Shown piece by piece: positions 1 to 8,404 of a stretch of DNA of 44,387 nucleotides. The stretch is from Verrucomicrobiales bacterium. Its GTDB lineage: Bacteria; Verrucomicrobiota; Verrucomicrobiia; Verrucomicrobiales; DEV007. The stretch spans positions 1-44,387 of the forward strand of contig JAHEJT010000023.1 of NCBI GenBank assembly GCA_024638765.1, read 5' to 3'. A model generated the notes under the pieces. The model did not search any database, was not told the DNA's origin, and saw nothing but the letters and a program-made list of their open reading frames with translations. A program made the position numbers and the translations under genes. Position 1 is the first letter of the stretch, and the number at the start of each line of letters is the position of its first letter.

Positions 1-243
1 GTTTACACGGACTGGGGGAAACCGGAGGCGCGCGCGCTTTCGCGGGTTTCGCCGGAGCAGTTACGCGGGTATGCTTTCGCACCGGGCTCCATGGGTCCGA
101 AAGTGGAGGCCGCTGTCGAGTTTGTCGAAGCCGGGGGGAGGATGGCCGGGATCGGAAATCTTGGCGATGCGCAAGCGATTTTGCGTGGAGAGGCCGGCAC
201 CGTGATTGCGATGGAAGGTGGGGAGGGGTCGAGGGATGGGTGA
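1..243 (+). CDS. arcC: Carbamate kinase, C-terminal part (partial)
   Basis: The window opens inside this gene. Frame 1 is open from base 1 to TGA at 241-243 and gives the last 80 residues. It contains the carbamate kinase C-terminal signature PGSMGPKVEAA followed by a FVEAGG block and a GEAGTVI end. These belong to the amino-acid kinase fold that makes ATP from carbamoyl phosphate and ADP. In the arginine deiminase pathway this is the ATP-yielding last step, with ornithine as co-product. The genes immediately downstream degrade ornithine, so the placement is coherent. The last residues (GGEGSRDG) are low complexity and run into a heptad-phased repeat, so the native C-terminus may have been extended. 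The N-terminal half lies outside the window. Confidence 0.88.
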   Translation, partial: VYTDWGKPEARALSRVSPEQLRGYAFAPGSMGPKVEAAVEFVEAGGRMAGIGNLGDAQAILRGEAGTVIAMEGGEGSRDG

Positions 244-249
244 AATGTG

Positions 250-298
250 AGTGTTCGGTGTTCAGGGTTCAGGGTTCAGGTGTCGAGGGTCGAGGGGG
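250..298. repeat. Heptanucleotide-phased degenerate tandem repeat
   Basis: Seven consecutive 7-base units follow the carbamate kinase stop codon. Reading from 250 they are variants of AGTGTTC, AGGGTTC and GAGGGTC, with two adjacent exact AGGGTTC copies at 264-277. The phase of seven is unbroken although the units drift. The pattern resembles the short tandemly repeated repetitive (STRR) heptamers known from cyanobacterial spacers. Other heptad arrays lie at 34571, 41037 and 42772. Confidence 0.7.
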
Positions 299-345
299 CG
301 GGCGGCGCAATTGACTCGATGGACACGATCCTTTGAAATGCACGC

Positions 346-1419
346 ATGCCGACGCGCGATCCTATCCGGGTGCTGATACTGGGAACCGGCCGCATGGGCG
401 TGGGAATCGCGCGCATTGTGCGGGAAAAGGAGGGTCTCGGGCTTGCCGGCGCCTTCAGCAGAAGAGGAACGCGTTCCGCTTTGGACCTGGGCAGGGCCAT
501 GGGACTGGAAGGAGACCCCGGCATCCCGGTTAGTGGCGACCTCGACGCCCTTGTCGCCCAGATCCGGCCGGACGTCGCCATTCAAGCCACGTGCTCGACC
601 ATCTCCGATGCCAAAGACGAAATAGTGATACTGGTGCGGCATGGTGTTTCGGTCATTTCCATTGCCGAGGAAATGGCGTTCCCCGCGTGCAGTTCCCCCG
701 GCTTCGCCGAAGAGATTCATTCGCTGGCCGTTTCGCACGGGGTGGGGGTTCTCGGCACCGGGATCAATCCCGGCTTTGTCCTCGACCTGCTCGTGATCGC
801 GCTCTCGGGAGTGTGTTCCGATATCAGGGTGATCCATGCCAGGCGCGTCAATGATCTTTCGCCTTACGGGCCCTCCGTGCTGGCGAGCCAGGGTGTGGGA
901 CTAAGCCCGAAGGATTTCAAGCATGGAATCAAGGAAGGCACCGTGAAAGGGCACTTCGGATTCCCGGAATCCATCCGCATGATCGCCCGCGCTTTGGGAT
1001 GGGAGATCGAACGCATTGAAGAATCCCGGGAACCGATTGTTTCCAAGGTGCGGCGCGAAACGCCGCATGTCGTGGTGGAACCCGGACAGGTGGCCGGCTG
1101 TCTGCATAGCGCGGTGGCCTATCGCGATGGGAACCCGGTGATCGCGCTGATGCATCCGCAGCAGGTGCACCCGCACTTGGAAGGGGTGGAGACCGGTGAC
1201 ATCATCGAAATCCGGGGCACGCCCGACATCCGCCTCGCCGGCAGCCCCGAGATTCCCGGCGGACAGGGGACGTGCGCCCTCGCAGTGAACATGATTCCGC
1301 GGCTGCTGAACGCGGCGCCCGGGCTCCATACCATGGCCGATTTACCCGTGCCCGCCGCCGTGCTGGGTGATGCGCGACAATTCATTGATCCAAGTCTCGG
1401 AGGAAAAAGTCATGCCTGA
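346..1419 (+). CDS. ord: 2,4-diaminopentanoate dehydrogenase
   Basis: This protein of 357 residues catalyses NAD(P)-dependent oxidative deamination of 2,4-diaminopentanoate to 2-amino-4-oxopentanoate plus ammonia, in the oxidative branch of ornithine fermentation. The N-terminus has a Rossmann dinucleotide-binding motif (GTGRMG, residues 13-18). The middle carries a GTGINPGFVLD motif that I associate with this family, and length fits. Identification is strengthened by context, because ortA, ortB, oraS, oraE and orr follow in order. The ATG at 346 places the Rossmann strand directly after the start. The end overlaps ortA by 8 bases, which suggests translational coupling. The enzyme should be cytoplasmic. 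Confidence 0.92.
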   Translation: MPTRDPIRVLILGTGRMGVGIARIVREKEGLGLAGAFSRRGTRSALDLGRAMGLEGDPGIPVSGDLDALVAQIRPDVAIQATCSTISDAKDEIVILVRHGVSVISIAEEMAFPACSSPGFAEEIHSLAVSHGVGVLGTGINPGFVLDLLVIALSGVCSDIRVIHARRVNDLSPYGPSVLASQGVGLSPKDFKHGIKEGTVKGHFGFPESIRMIARALGWEIERIEESREPIVSKVRRETPHVVVEPGQVAGCLHSAVAYRDGNPVIALMHPQQVHPHLEGVETGDIIEIRGTPDIRLAGSPEIPGGQGTCALAVNMIPRLLNAAPGLHTMADLPVPAAVLGDARQFIDPSLGGKSHA

Positions 1420-1726
1420 GTTGATTGAGAAAGGCGTCTGGGTTGAGGTGCACCGCATCGAGCTGGCGGCAGGCGCGCGCGCGCCGCAGGTTCCCAGGGA
1501 CACGCAGGATGTTCCCCTGGAAATGCGGGTGAAAGGTTTCCTGCTGGAGCCCGCGGCCATAGGCGATGAAGCCGAGATTGAAACCTTCGCCGGCCGGCGG
1601 GTCCGCGGCACGCTGGTGGAAGTTAATCCCCCCTACACACATTCCTTCGGTCCGCCCATCCCGGAGCTCTCCACGATCGGGAAAGAGTTGCGGGCCCTTC
1701 TCCGCGAACGAGGAGGCAATCCATGA
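1412..1726 (+). CDS. ortA: 2-amino-4-oxopentanoate thiolase, alpha subunit
   Basis: This small protein of 104 residues is the OrtA subunit of AKP thiolase, which with OrtB cleaves 2-amino-4-oxopentanoate with CoA to acetyl-CoA and alanine. I chose ATG 1412 because a strong GGAGGA site lies at 1399-1404, seven bases upstream, and the protein then begins MPELIEKGVWVEVHRIEL, as OrtA proteins do. An upstream in-frame ATG at 1367 would lie well inside ord and has no comparable site. The gene overlaps ord by 8 bases and ortB by 4 bases (ATGA), so the three are probably cotranslated. No catalytic residue can be assigned by eye. Confidence 0.88.
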   Translation: MPELIEKGVWVEVHRIELAAGARAPQVPRDTQDVPLEMRVKGFLLEPAAIGDEAEIETFAGRRVRGTLVEVNPPYTHSFGPPIPELSTIGKELRALLRERGGNP

Positions 1727-3144
1727 GCGGTCCATCCTACCAGGAACTGATGGCGCGAAAGGCCGGCATCGTGAAGGCGTCGACCGGCCTCGATTACTCG
1801 AAGTATGCCACGGGTGCCCTGGCGTTCGATTACGAGAAACTGCTTGCGGATACGGGATACGACATCGACACGGTGCGCGAGGTGCAGGCGCAAACAGCCG
1901 TGGGAAATACTCCGCTGGTGGAACTAAAAAACATCACAGAGCTGGTGCGGGCGCTTGCCGAACCGGGAAAAGGGGCGCAAATCTTTTTGAAAGACGAGGC
2001 GGCCAATCCCTCGGGATCGTTCAAGGATCGCCGCGCTTCGCTGTCGGCCCACGAGGCCTCCAAGCGGGGGTACGCGGGAGTCGCTGTCGCGACCAGCGGC
2101 AATTACGGGGCGGCGGTGGCTTCGCAGGCTGCCAAAGCAGGGTTGCGCTGTGTCGTGGTCCAGGAAGCCTTCGACAGCGAGGGTGTGGCGCAGCCCGAAA
2201 TTGCCGAAAAAACCCGCGCCTGCGAGGGATACGGCGCCGAGGTGATTCGCCTCTCAGTGGGGCCCGAGCTTTTTTACGTGTTTCTCAAAGTGCTCGAAGA
2301 AACGGGTTACTTCAACGCATCCCTTTACTCGCCCTATTCCATCCTCGGCATCGAGACATTGGGGCATGAACTAGTGATGCAGGTAAGAGAGAGCGCGAGA
2401 CGCATTCCGGACGTGGTGATTGTGACGCACGCCGGGGGAGGCAACCTGACTGGGACGGCCCGTGGGATGCGCAAGGCCGGGGCGGCGGACACACAGGTGG
2501 TTGCCGCCAGCGTCGACCTGTCCGGGTTGCACATGGCTTCCGATCGCGATTTTAACCGCAAGTCCTTCACCACCGGTCACACCGGTTTCTCCATGCCATT
2601 CACCACCTGGCCGGACCGGGCGGATGTCCCGCGCAGCGCGGCGCGTCCCCTGCGTTACATGGATCGCTTTGTCACGGTGAGCCAAGGCGAAGTTTTTTAT
2701 GCCACCGAAGTGCTGGCGGAACTCGAAGGCCTGCAGCGGGGCCCGGCGGGGAACACCTCATTGGCCGCGGCCTTCTCGATTGCCCGGGGACTCGATGAGG
2801 ACCGCATCGTCGTGGTCCAGGAGACGGAATACACCGGGGCGGGCAAACATCCGCTGGCCCAGCTGAATCTCGCCCGGGAGCTGGGTATTGCCGTGGCACG
2901 CGGCGATCCGCGGGGCAACAGGCCGGGGGAACGCATCGTCATCCCCCAGCATCCTTGGCAGATCGAGGCGGTCGAGGTGGACCTGGACCGCGTGCGGCGT
3001 TCTTATCTTGGTCACGCGATGGAATCGTTGCCCGAAGGTGCGCGTCTCAGCGAAACGGATCTGGAGTTTTTGGTGGCCGAGACGCGAGCCAGCCGCTCCA
3101 CTGTAGAGGAGGTGATGAATGAGTTTGCAGGAGAGAGAAGATGA
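1723..3144 (+). CDS. ortB: 2-amino-4-oxopentanoate thiolase, beta subunit (PLP enzyme)
   Basis: This is a 473-residue PLP-dependent protein of the threonine synthase/tryptophan synthase beta fold. Visible motifs are GNTPL (61-65), SGSFKDRR with the expected PLP lysine at K101, TSGNYGA (124-130) and the phosphate-binding loop THAGGGNLTG (235-244). OrtB carries the PLP chemistry of AKP thiolase. Threonine synthase itself is an alternative on fold alone, but adjacency to ortA and the aminomutase genes decides for OrtB. It starts with a 4-base ATGA overlap with ortA and runs 26 bases into oraS. Confidence 0.92.
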   Translation: MSGPSYQELMARKAGIVKASTGLDYSKYATGALAFDYEKLLADTGYDIDTVREVQAQTAVGNTPLVELKNITELVRALAEPGKGAQIFLKDEAANPSGSFKDRRASLSAHEASKRGYAGVAVATSGNYGAAVASQAAKAGLRCVVVQEAFDSEGVAQPEIAEKTRACEGYGAEVIRLSVGPELFYVFLKVLEETGYFNASLYSPYSILGIETLGHELVMQVRESARRIPDVVIVTHAGGGNLTGTARGMRKAGAADTQVVAASVDLSGLHMASDRDFNRKSFTTGHTGFSMPFTTWPDRADVPRSAARPLRYMDRFVTVSQGEVFYATEVLAELEGLQRGPAGNTSLAAAFSIARGLDEDRIVVVQETEYTGAGKHPLAQLNLARELGIAVARGDPRGNRPGERIVIPQHPWQIEAVEVDLDRVRRSYLGHAMESLPEGARLSETDLEFLVAETRASRSTVEEVMNEFAGERR

Positions 3145-3472
3145 TTTCGAAGCGCGCGGCGCAGGGCTGCGCGAGCTCGCGGACGAGGAGCTGCATGCCC
3201 GCTTTTGGAGCCTCGTGGATCAAGTCGTCGAACCTTTGATCGAGGAAGCGCGGACGCACACTTCGCCCTCGATCGAGCGATCGGTGCTCTTGCGCATGGG
3301 TTTTTCCAGCGTGGAGGCCGCGGCCTTGGTGAAGCTAATGGAGGAAGGCGGAGTCCTGGGGCACGGCGCGGGCCGGCTCGTGCTCGAACTGTCGAGAAAA
3401 AAAGGCATCTCCGTGCGCGAGGCGGGCACGGCCCTGCAGGAAGGGAAGTATTGGGAGGACTTGCCGCTGTGA
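3119..3472 (+). CDS. oraS: D-ornithine 4,5-aminomutase, S subunit
   Basis: This is the small subunit (117 residues) of the adenosylcobalamin- and PLP-dependent mutase that converts D-ornithine to 2,4-diaminopentanoate. The protein is helical, with an ERSVLLRMGFSS segment near residues 53-64 and a C-terminal GKYWEDLPL that I recognise from this family. The length matches the roughly 120 residues usual for OraS. Its ATG lies inside the end of ortB (26-base overlap) and its stop codon overlaps the GTG start of oraE. Stoichiometric translation with OraE is therefore likely. Confidence 0.92.
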   Translation: MSLQEREDDFEARGAGLRELADEELHARFWSLVDQVVEPLIEEARTHTSPSIERSVLLRMGFSSVEAAALVKLMEEGGVLGHGAGRLVLELSRKKGISVREAGTALQEGKYWEDLPL

Positions 3473-5667
3473 AGCTTTCGCCGGACGAGAAGCTGGATAT
3501 CCGCGAGATCCTGAAGGACCTCGATCGTTACCGGCCCAGGCGCAAGGGCTGGACTTGGCGCACTCCCGTCGAGAACCAGCAGATTGGCCCGTTTGTTTAC
3601 AAGGACACGTCGGCGAGCCTGGAACAATCGATGCCGCTGCCGGCGGCGGCAGCTTACTTTCAAGGCATCGATCCGCAATGCGATTTTGTCATCACGACCG
3701 AGATTGCTTCCGGGCGGTTCGAGGACGACTTGCGTCGCATGCGCATGGCGGCGTGGCACGGGGCGGACCATATCATGGTTATCCGGACTACCGGCCAGTC
3801 GCATATCGACGGGCTGATTGAAGGCACGCCCGAGGGCGTCGGCGGGGTTCCCATCACCCGCAAGCAGATCCGCGCATCGCGCAAGGCGCTGGACGCCATA
3901 GAAGACGAAGTCGGGCGGCCGATTAATTTTCACTCTTACGTCAGCGGTGTGGCGGGCCCGGAGATTGCAGTGCTGTTTGCCGAGGAAGGCGTCAATGGCG
4001 CGCACCAGGACCCCCAATACAACGTGCTTTACCGGGACATCAACATGCACAGGTCCTTCGTGGATGCGGCCGAGTCCAAGAAAGTGATGGCGGACGCCGG
4101 TATTCTGCAGCTCGACGGCGCCCACAATGCGAATGCCACGGCGAAAGAAGCCTGGAAAGTGACGCCGGAGCTCTTCGTGCAGCATGCCGTGAACACGGCG
4201 TATTCACGGACGGCGGGAATGCCTGCGGAGCTGATCGCGCTGTCGACGGTGCCGCCGACGTCGCCTCCGGCGCCGAAGTTGCGTCTGGATGTACCCTACG
4301 CGGTGGCGTTGCGTGAACTGTTTCGGGGATACCGGTTCCGCGCACAGCAGAACACCCGGTACATGGAGTCGGACACGAGAGAGGCAACCGTGGCCCATGT
4401 CCTCGACACCCTGATATCCCGGCTGACATCCGCCGATATCCAGAGCACAATCACCCCGGACGAGGGGCGCAACATCCCCTGGCATTACAACAACGTGGCG
4501 GGGGTGAATACGGCACGCCAGACCCTGGCAGGGATTGACGGGCTGGGGGAACTGGTCGAGTGGAAGGAAGACGGCCCGTTGCGGGCGCAGGTGCGTGAGC
4601 TCAAGGAGCGCGCCGTTTTATTTTTGGAAGAAATCGTGGAGGGCGGCGGATATTATGCCGCGGTGGCGGCGGGTCAGTTCGTGGATCAGGGGCATTACCC
4701 GGAGCGGAAGGGCGACGGCATCGCGCGGGAGCCGGAGGGCGGCGACCGGGCGGGGACGGTGATTGCGCGGAAGGCGGATTACGGGGCGCCGGTGTGCAGT
4801 CACTTTGGCGACAGCGTTTATGCGGAAGCAGAGGGCAAGCCATGCGAAACGTACGGCGGGTGCACCCTGTGCGACCCGTCTAAGATCCAATACATCGATG
4901 AACTGGACGGCGAAGACACCGTGGAGACGCGCCTGGAAAGAACGCTGGCCGAACGCGCGCAGGGACTGGTGCGGCCGGAGGTGGAAAAGCACGGCGACGG
5001 CATCGTCTGCGTGACGTTATTTGTTCCCGAGAGTCAGGCCCTGGCCGGCGCGGCGGCGCTGGAAATGGCCCGGCACATGGGGCTGAAGGATCCCGAAATC
5101 ATCAATGCGCAGGTCATGCATCCCGCGGAAGGCAGTTTATTCGAGATTAAGGGGGTCCTGGATATCGCCATCGACACCGGTCAGCTGACCCTGGAAAGCA
5201 AGGAGGCGCTCCTTTCGGATGCGGAGATCGAATCGTGGGTGCGGCCCCGCGAGATCCGTATCGTCGCGGCCACTGTGGGCGAGGATGAGCATTCAGTCGG
5301 GCTGCACGAAATCCTCGACATCAAGCATGGCGGCATCGAGAAGTACGGCTTTCGCTGCCATGATCTCGGCACGTCAGTGCCCATCGCGCGCGTGCTGGAC
5401 AAGGCGGAGGAGTTCCATGCGGGTGCAGTGTTAGTCTCGACGATCGTGACGCACGGGGATGTCCACAAAAAGCTAATGCGGGATTTGGACAAGATGGCGG
5501 ACGGGCGCGGCCTGCGGAAACAGCTGGTGCTGGTGGCGGGCGGTGCACAGGTAACGGATGAATTGGCGCGGGAATGCGGCATGGATGCCGGGTTCGGCCG
5601 GGGAACCTCGGGCCGGGACGTGGCCAGTTACCTGGTGCGGAAGATGCGGGAAGGCGAGAGCGGGTAG
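3469..5667 (+). CDS. oraE: D-ornithine 4,5-aminomutase, E subunit (B12/PLP)
   Basis: This is the large catalytic subunit, 732 residues. I chose the GTG at 3469 because GGGAGGA lies just upstream, it overlaps the oraS stop, and the length then fits the family; the frame is open further upstream, to 3205. The N-terminal part is the PLP-binding TIM barrel. The C-terminal Rossmann domain carries the base-off cobalamin motif DxHxxG as DEHSVG, D606 to G611, with H608 as the cobalt ligand. K619, eleven residues on, lies where the PLP-binding lysine (K629, after H618) sits in the Clostridium sticklandii enzyme. All key residues are present, so the mutase is predicted active. Confidence 0.95.
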   Translation: MKLSPDEKLDIREILKDLDRYRPRRKGWTWRTPVENQQIGPFVYKDTSASLEQSMPLPAAAAYFQGIDPQCDFVITTEIASGRFEDDLRRMRMAAWHGADHIMVIRTTGQSHIDGLIEGTPEGVGGVPITRKQIRASRKALDAIEDEVGRPINFHSYVSGVAGPEIAVLFAEEGVNGAHQDPQYNVLYRDINMHRSFVDAAESKKVMADAGILQLDGAHNANATAKEAWKVTPELFVQHAVNTAYSRTAGMPAELIALSTVPPTSPPAPKLRLDVPYAVALRELFRGYRFRAQQNTRYMESDTREATVAHVLDTLISRLTSADIQSTITPDEGRNIPWHYNNVAGVNTARQTLAGIDGLGELVEWKEDGPLRAQVRELKERAVLFLEEIVEGGGYYAAVAAGQFVDQGHYPERKGDGIAREPEGGDRAGTVIARKADYGAPVCSHFGDSVYAEAEGKPCETYGGCTLCDPSKIQYIDELDGEDTVETRLERTLAERAQGLVRPEVEKHGDGIVCVTLFVPESQALAGAAALEMARHMGLKDPEIINAQVMHPAEGSLFEIKGVLDIAIDTGQLTLESKEALLSDAEIESWVRPREIRIVAATVGEDEHSVGLHEILDIKHGGIEKYGFRCHDLGTSVPIARVLDKAEEFHAGAVLVSTIVTHGDVHKKLMRDLDKMADGRGLRKQLVLVAGGAQVTDELARECGMDAGFGRGTSGRDVASYLVRKMREGESG

Positions 5668-5690
5668 AGGCTATCCCGGGACAGAATTCC

Positions 5691-5724
5691 CCTCACCCTA
5701 ACCCTCTCCCCGGGGGAGAGGGGA
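5691..5724. repeat. GC-rich inverted repeat in the oraE-orr spacer
   Basis: The motif CCCTCTCCCC at 5702-5711 is followed by GGGGGAGAGGG, forming a near-perfect palindrome with a 10-base stem and almost no loop. It is preceded by CCTCACCCTAA. This compact CCTCTCCCC/GGGGAGAGG element recurs in spacers of many unrelated bacterial genomes. It lacks a T-tract, so it is not a textbook terminator, although it could attenuate transcription between oraE and orr. Confidence 0.6.
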
Positions 5725-5759
5725 CAGAAAACAGAGTGTCGCAGTGAGATTTTGCAGCC

Positions 5760-5774
5760 AAGATCATCGATCTT
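5760..5774. promoter_or_regulatory. Short perfect dyad upstream of orr
   Basis: AAGATC (5760-5765) and GATCTT (5769-5774) form a perfect 6-base dyad around ATC, ending 23 bases before the orr start. It is followed by AATTATTTT. It could be an operator or a weak hairpin. No regulator can be named. Confidence 0.25.
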
Positions 5775-5797
5775 AATTATTTTGGGAGGGCAAGTTA

Positions 5798-6889
5798 GTG
5801 TATCCCCATCTCAAAATCGACCTGGACAAGATCGAGGACAACACGCGGACGATCGTGGGGTTGTGCCGGGAGCACGGCATCGGGGTCACCGGGGTGACGA
5901 AGTGCGTGTGCGGCCATCCGGAGATTGCGAAGGCCATGCTGCGAGGCGGAGTGATTGCGATTGGCGATTCGCGGTTGGAGAACCTCCACCGGCTCCAGGC
6001 CGCGGGGGTGGATACGCGATACGAATTGATACGACTTCCTCCTCTTACCGGGGCGGGCGAGGTCGTTGGAGCCGCCGGGATGAGCTTGAATTCCGAGCTG
6101 GCGGTTTTGGAGGCCCTGTCCCGCGCAGCCGTGGAGCGAGGCACAGTGCACGAGGTGACGCTGATGGTGGATCTCGGCGACCTGCGCGAGGGGATCTGGC
6201 CTGATGACCTGGTTCCTTTTGTGCGGGAAGCGCTTGGGCTGGAGGGGATCCGCATCGGGGGCATCGGCGCCAACCTCGGGTGTTTTGCGGGGCTGGTGCC
6301 GACCCAGGAAAACATGGAGCGGCTGGTGGAGCTGGCGGAGGAAGTCGAGAACACCCTGGGGATCGAGCTCGCGCGGATATCAGGCTTCAACTCGAGCGGC
6401 CTCGAGCTGATCGCCTCGGGGAAAAGCCCGCCACGAGTGAATCATGCCCGCATCGGCGAAGCGATTCTCTTCGGCCGCGAAACCACGCACCGGCGGCCCT
6501 GGCCGGGGACGTTCCAGGATGCGTTCGTGCTGACGGCGGAAATCCTGGAACTCAAGAAAAAGCCGTCGCTGCCGATGGGGGAACGCGCCGAAGATGCTTT
6601 CGGAAAGCGCCCCGTCTTCGAGGACAGGGGCGAGGTCACGAGGGCGCTCCTCAACGTGGGACGCGAAGACGTGGACGTCGAGGGCGTCACATCATGTGAC
6701 GACCGTCTTACGGTCCTGGGTGCGTCCAGCGGGTACCTGGCGCTCGATGTGACCTTGGAGGAGGAAATCGCGGTGGGAGAAGAGCTCAGTTTCTTCCTGA
6801 GCTACAGCGCCCTGCTCCGGGCGATGACGTCCGAATACGTCAAGAAAGATCTGTTCAGAGACGATGCTCTCTGCGGCGACGGAGACTAA
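5798..6889 (+). CDS. orr: Ornithine racemase (alanine racemase-fold)
   Basis: This 363-residue PLP enzyme of the alanine racemase N-terminal/YggS-like barrel group should interconvert L- and D-ornithine and so feed the D-specific OraSE. It starts MYPHLKIDLDKIEDNTRTI, and the PLP lysine is K35 in VTGVTKCVCGH. The start is GTG at 5798 with GGGAGGG at 5784-5790 as ribosome site. An alanine or broad-specificity amino-acid racemase is possible from sequence alone, but the position directly after oraE makes ornithine the expected substrate. The 130-base spacer upstream contains two dyads, so orr may be partly uncoupled from the preceding operon. Confidence 0.88.
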   Translation: MYPHLKIDLDKIEDNTRTIVGLCREHGIGVTGVTKCVCGHPEIAKAMLRGGVIAIGDSRLENLHRLQAAGVDTRYELIRLPPLTGAGEVVGAAGMSLNSELAVLEALSRAAVERGTVHEVTLMVDLGDLREGIWPDDLVPFVREALGLEGIRIGGIGANLGCFAGLVPTQENMERLVELAEEVENTLGIELARISGFNSSGLELIASGKSPPRVNHARIGEAILFGRETTHRRPWPGTFQDAFVLTAEILELKKKPSLPMGERAEDAFGKRPVFEDRGEVTRALLNVGREDVDVEGVTSCDDRLTVLGASSGYLALDVTLEEEIAVGEELSFFLSYSALLRAMTSEYVKKDLFRDDALCGDGD

Positions 6890-6954
6890 TCCAAATTCAT
6901 TGCAGGCAAGCCCGGCATCGACGATGGGCGCGCGGTGGTGCATGATGGTGGGCG

Positions 6955-8307
6955 ATGAAACCCGAAGACGTTCTCGCTAAAGCCCGGAAACCGTCCAAAG
7001 ATGCCTTACGCCTGCACCCCTTTTATCGGGGCAAGATCCAGGTTCTTCCGAAGTGTCCGGTGCGAGAGCTGAGCGACTTTGCGATTTGGTACACGCCCGG
7101 CGTCGCGGCGCCCTGCAAGGCGATTCACGCCGATCCCGACCTGGTTTACGAGTACACCAACAGGGGAAACGCGGTGGCGGTGGTGTCCGATGGCACCCGG
7201 GTGCTGGGTCTCGGCGACATCGGCCCTGCAGCGAGTCTTCCGGTCATGGAGGGCAAGGCCCTCCTCTTCAAATACCTCGGCGGCGTCGATGCGACGCCTA
7301 TTTGCCTCGGCACCCGCGATTCGGACGAGCTCGTCCGGACAGTGGAACTGCTGGAACCCAGCTTCGGGGGGATCAATCTCGAGGACATCGCACAGCCGAA
7401 GTGCTTCACGGTGCTGGATGCGCTGCGAGAGCGCATGACGATTCCCGTGTGGCACGACGACCAGCAGGGGACGGCCACGGTGGTGCTGGCCGCGCTTAAC
7501 AACGCTCTCGAGATCACCGGCAAGCGGCTCGGTGAAGTCAGGATCGCCATGATTGGCATGGGCGCGGCCAACGTCGCCACTTACCGGCTTCTCAAGGCGG
7601 CGGGCGCCGATCCTGCAGGTATCGTGGGTTGCGACAGCTCCGGGATCCTGCACCGTGGCAGATCGGATATCGAATCCGCGCGCGAGAAGTCCGTGGATAA
7701 GTGGAGGGTTTGCCGGGAAACGAACGAGGAAAATGTCACCGGGGGCATTTCCGAGGCGCTGGAGGGCGCCGATGTCTGCCTGGCGTTCTCCCGGTCCGAG
7801 CCGGGCCTGATTCAGCCGGAGTGGATCCGCCGCATGGCGAGTGATGCCATCGTGTTTGCGTGCGCCAACCCCGCGCCGGAGATCTGGCCCTGGGACGCGC
7901 AGGAAGCCGGGGCGCGGATCGTGGCCACCGGCCGCGGCGACTTTCCAAACCAAGTCAACAACTCGCTCGGATTCCCGGCGATCTTCCGCGGGGTGCTGGA
8001 CGTGCGGGCGCGCACCATCAGCGACGGCATGGCCATCTCCGCGGCCGACGCGCTGGCCGCGTATGCGCGCGCGAGAGAGCATGGCATTCGCGAGGACAAC
8101 ATTCTCCCGACGATGGAAGAGTGGGAAGTCTTTCCCCGTGTCGCGGTCGCCACGGCGAGAAAAGCCTGTGAGGAGGGCCTCGCCTGCATTGAAATGGACG
8201 AGGCCGCGCTACTAACCGAGGCGCGCCGAAAGATCGCGGAAGCCCGCGATGCGACGCACCTCCTCATGCACGAGGGTCTGATTCCTGCGGCGCCGGCCCC
8301 CGGCTGA
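6955..8307 (+). CDS. Malic enzyme, NAD(P)-dependent (short bacterial type)
   Basis: This 450-residue enzyme should oxidatively decarboxylate malate to pyruvate. Motifs include YTPG (Y47-G50, catalytic Tyr47), EGKALLFK with catalytic lysine near K101, the divalent-metal ligands in NLEDIA (E143, D144) and HDDQQGT (D168), and the Rossmann loop GMGAAN (201-206). The length fits the short malic enzyme without a phosphotransacetylase domain. It follows orr by 65 bases on the same strand, so cotranscription with the ornithine genes is plausible. That could link alanine/pyruvate and malate pools, but cofactor preference cannot be read here. Confidence 0.93.
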   Translation: MKPEDVLAKARKPSKDALRLHPFYRGKIQVLPKCPVRELSDFAIWYTPGVAAPCKAIHADPDLVYEYTNRGNAVAVVSDGTRVLGLGDIGPAASLPVMEGKALLFKYLGGVDATPICLGTRDSDELVRTVELLEPSFGGINLEDIAQPKCFTVLDALRERMTIPVWHDDQQGTATVVLAALNNALEITGKRLGEVRIAMIGMGAANVATYRLLKAAGADPAGIVGCDSSGILHRGRSDIESAREKSVDKWRVCRETNEENVTGGISEALEGADVCLAFSRSEPGLIQPEWIRRMASDAIVFACANPAPEIWPWDAQEAGARIVATGRGDFPNQVNNSLGFPAIFRGVLDVRARTISDGMAISAADALAAYARAREHGIREDNILPTMEEWEVFPRVAVATARKACEEGLACIEMDEAALLTEARRKIAEARDATHLLMHEGLIPAAPAPG

Positions 8308-8330
8308 TTCGGCATCGATAGAACAACTGC

Positions 8331-8404
8331 TAACTGCTAGAAATTCGCTTTTTCAACCCCGCCGCTCCGTCACCGCCCGTCGCCCCGGGTTGGAGGGGGT
8401 TCAG
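8331..8404 (+). repeat. Spacer repeat, type A copy 1
   Basis: This 74-base element begins TAACTGCTAGAAATTCGC and ends GGGTTGGAGGGGGTTCAG. The first 54 bases (8331-8384) are identical to 12541-12594, and the last 18 (8387-8404) are identical in all four family members of the window. The two AACTGCT heptads at 8325-8338 overlap its left end. Its last base is the first base of the adjoining ORF, which shows no credible start region. Confidence 0.8.

Noticed and set aside
5702-5723. Rho-independent terminator after oraE
   Set aside because: The palindrome is strong but has almost no loop and no T-tract, so it is listed as a repeat only.
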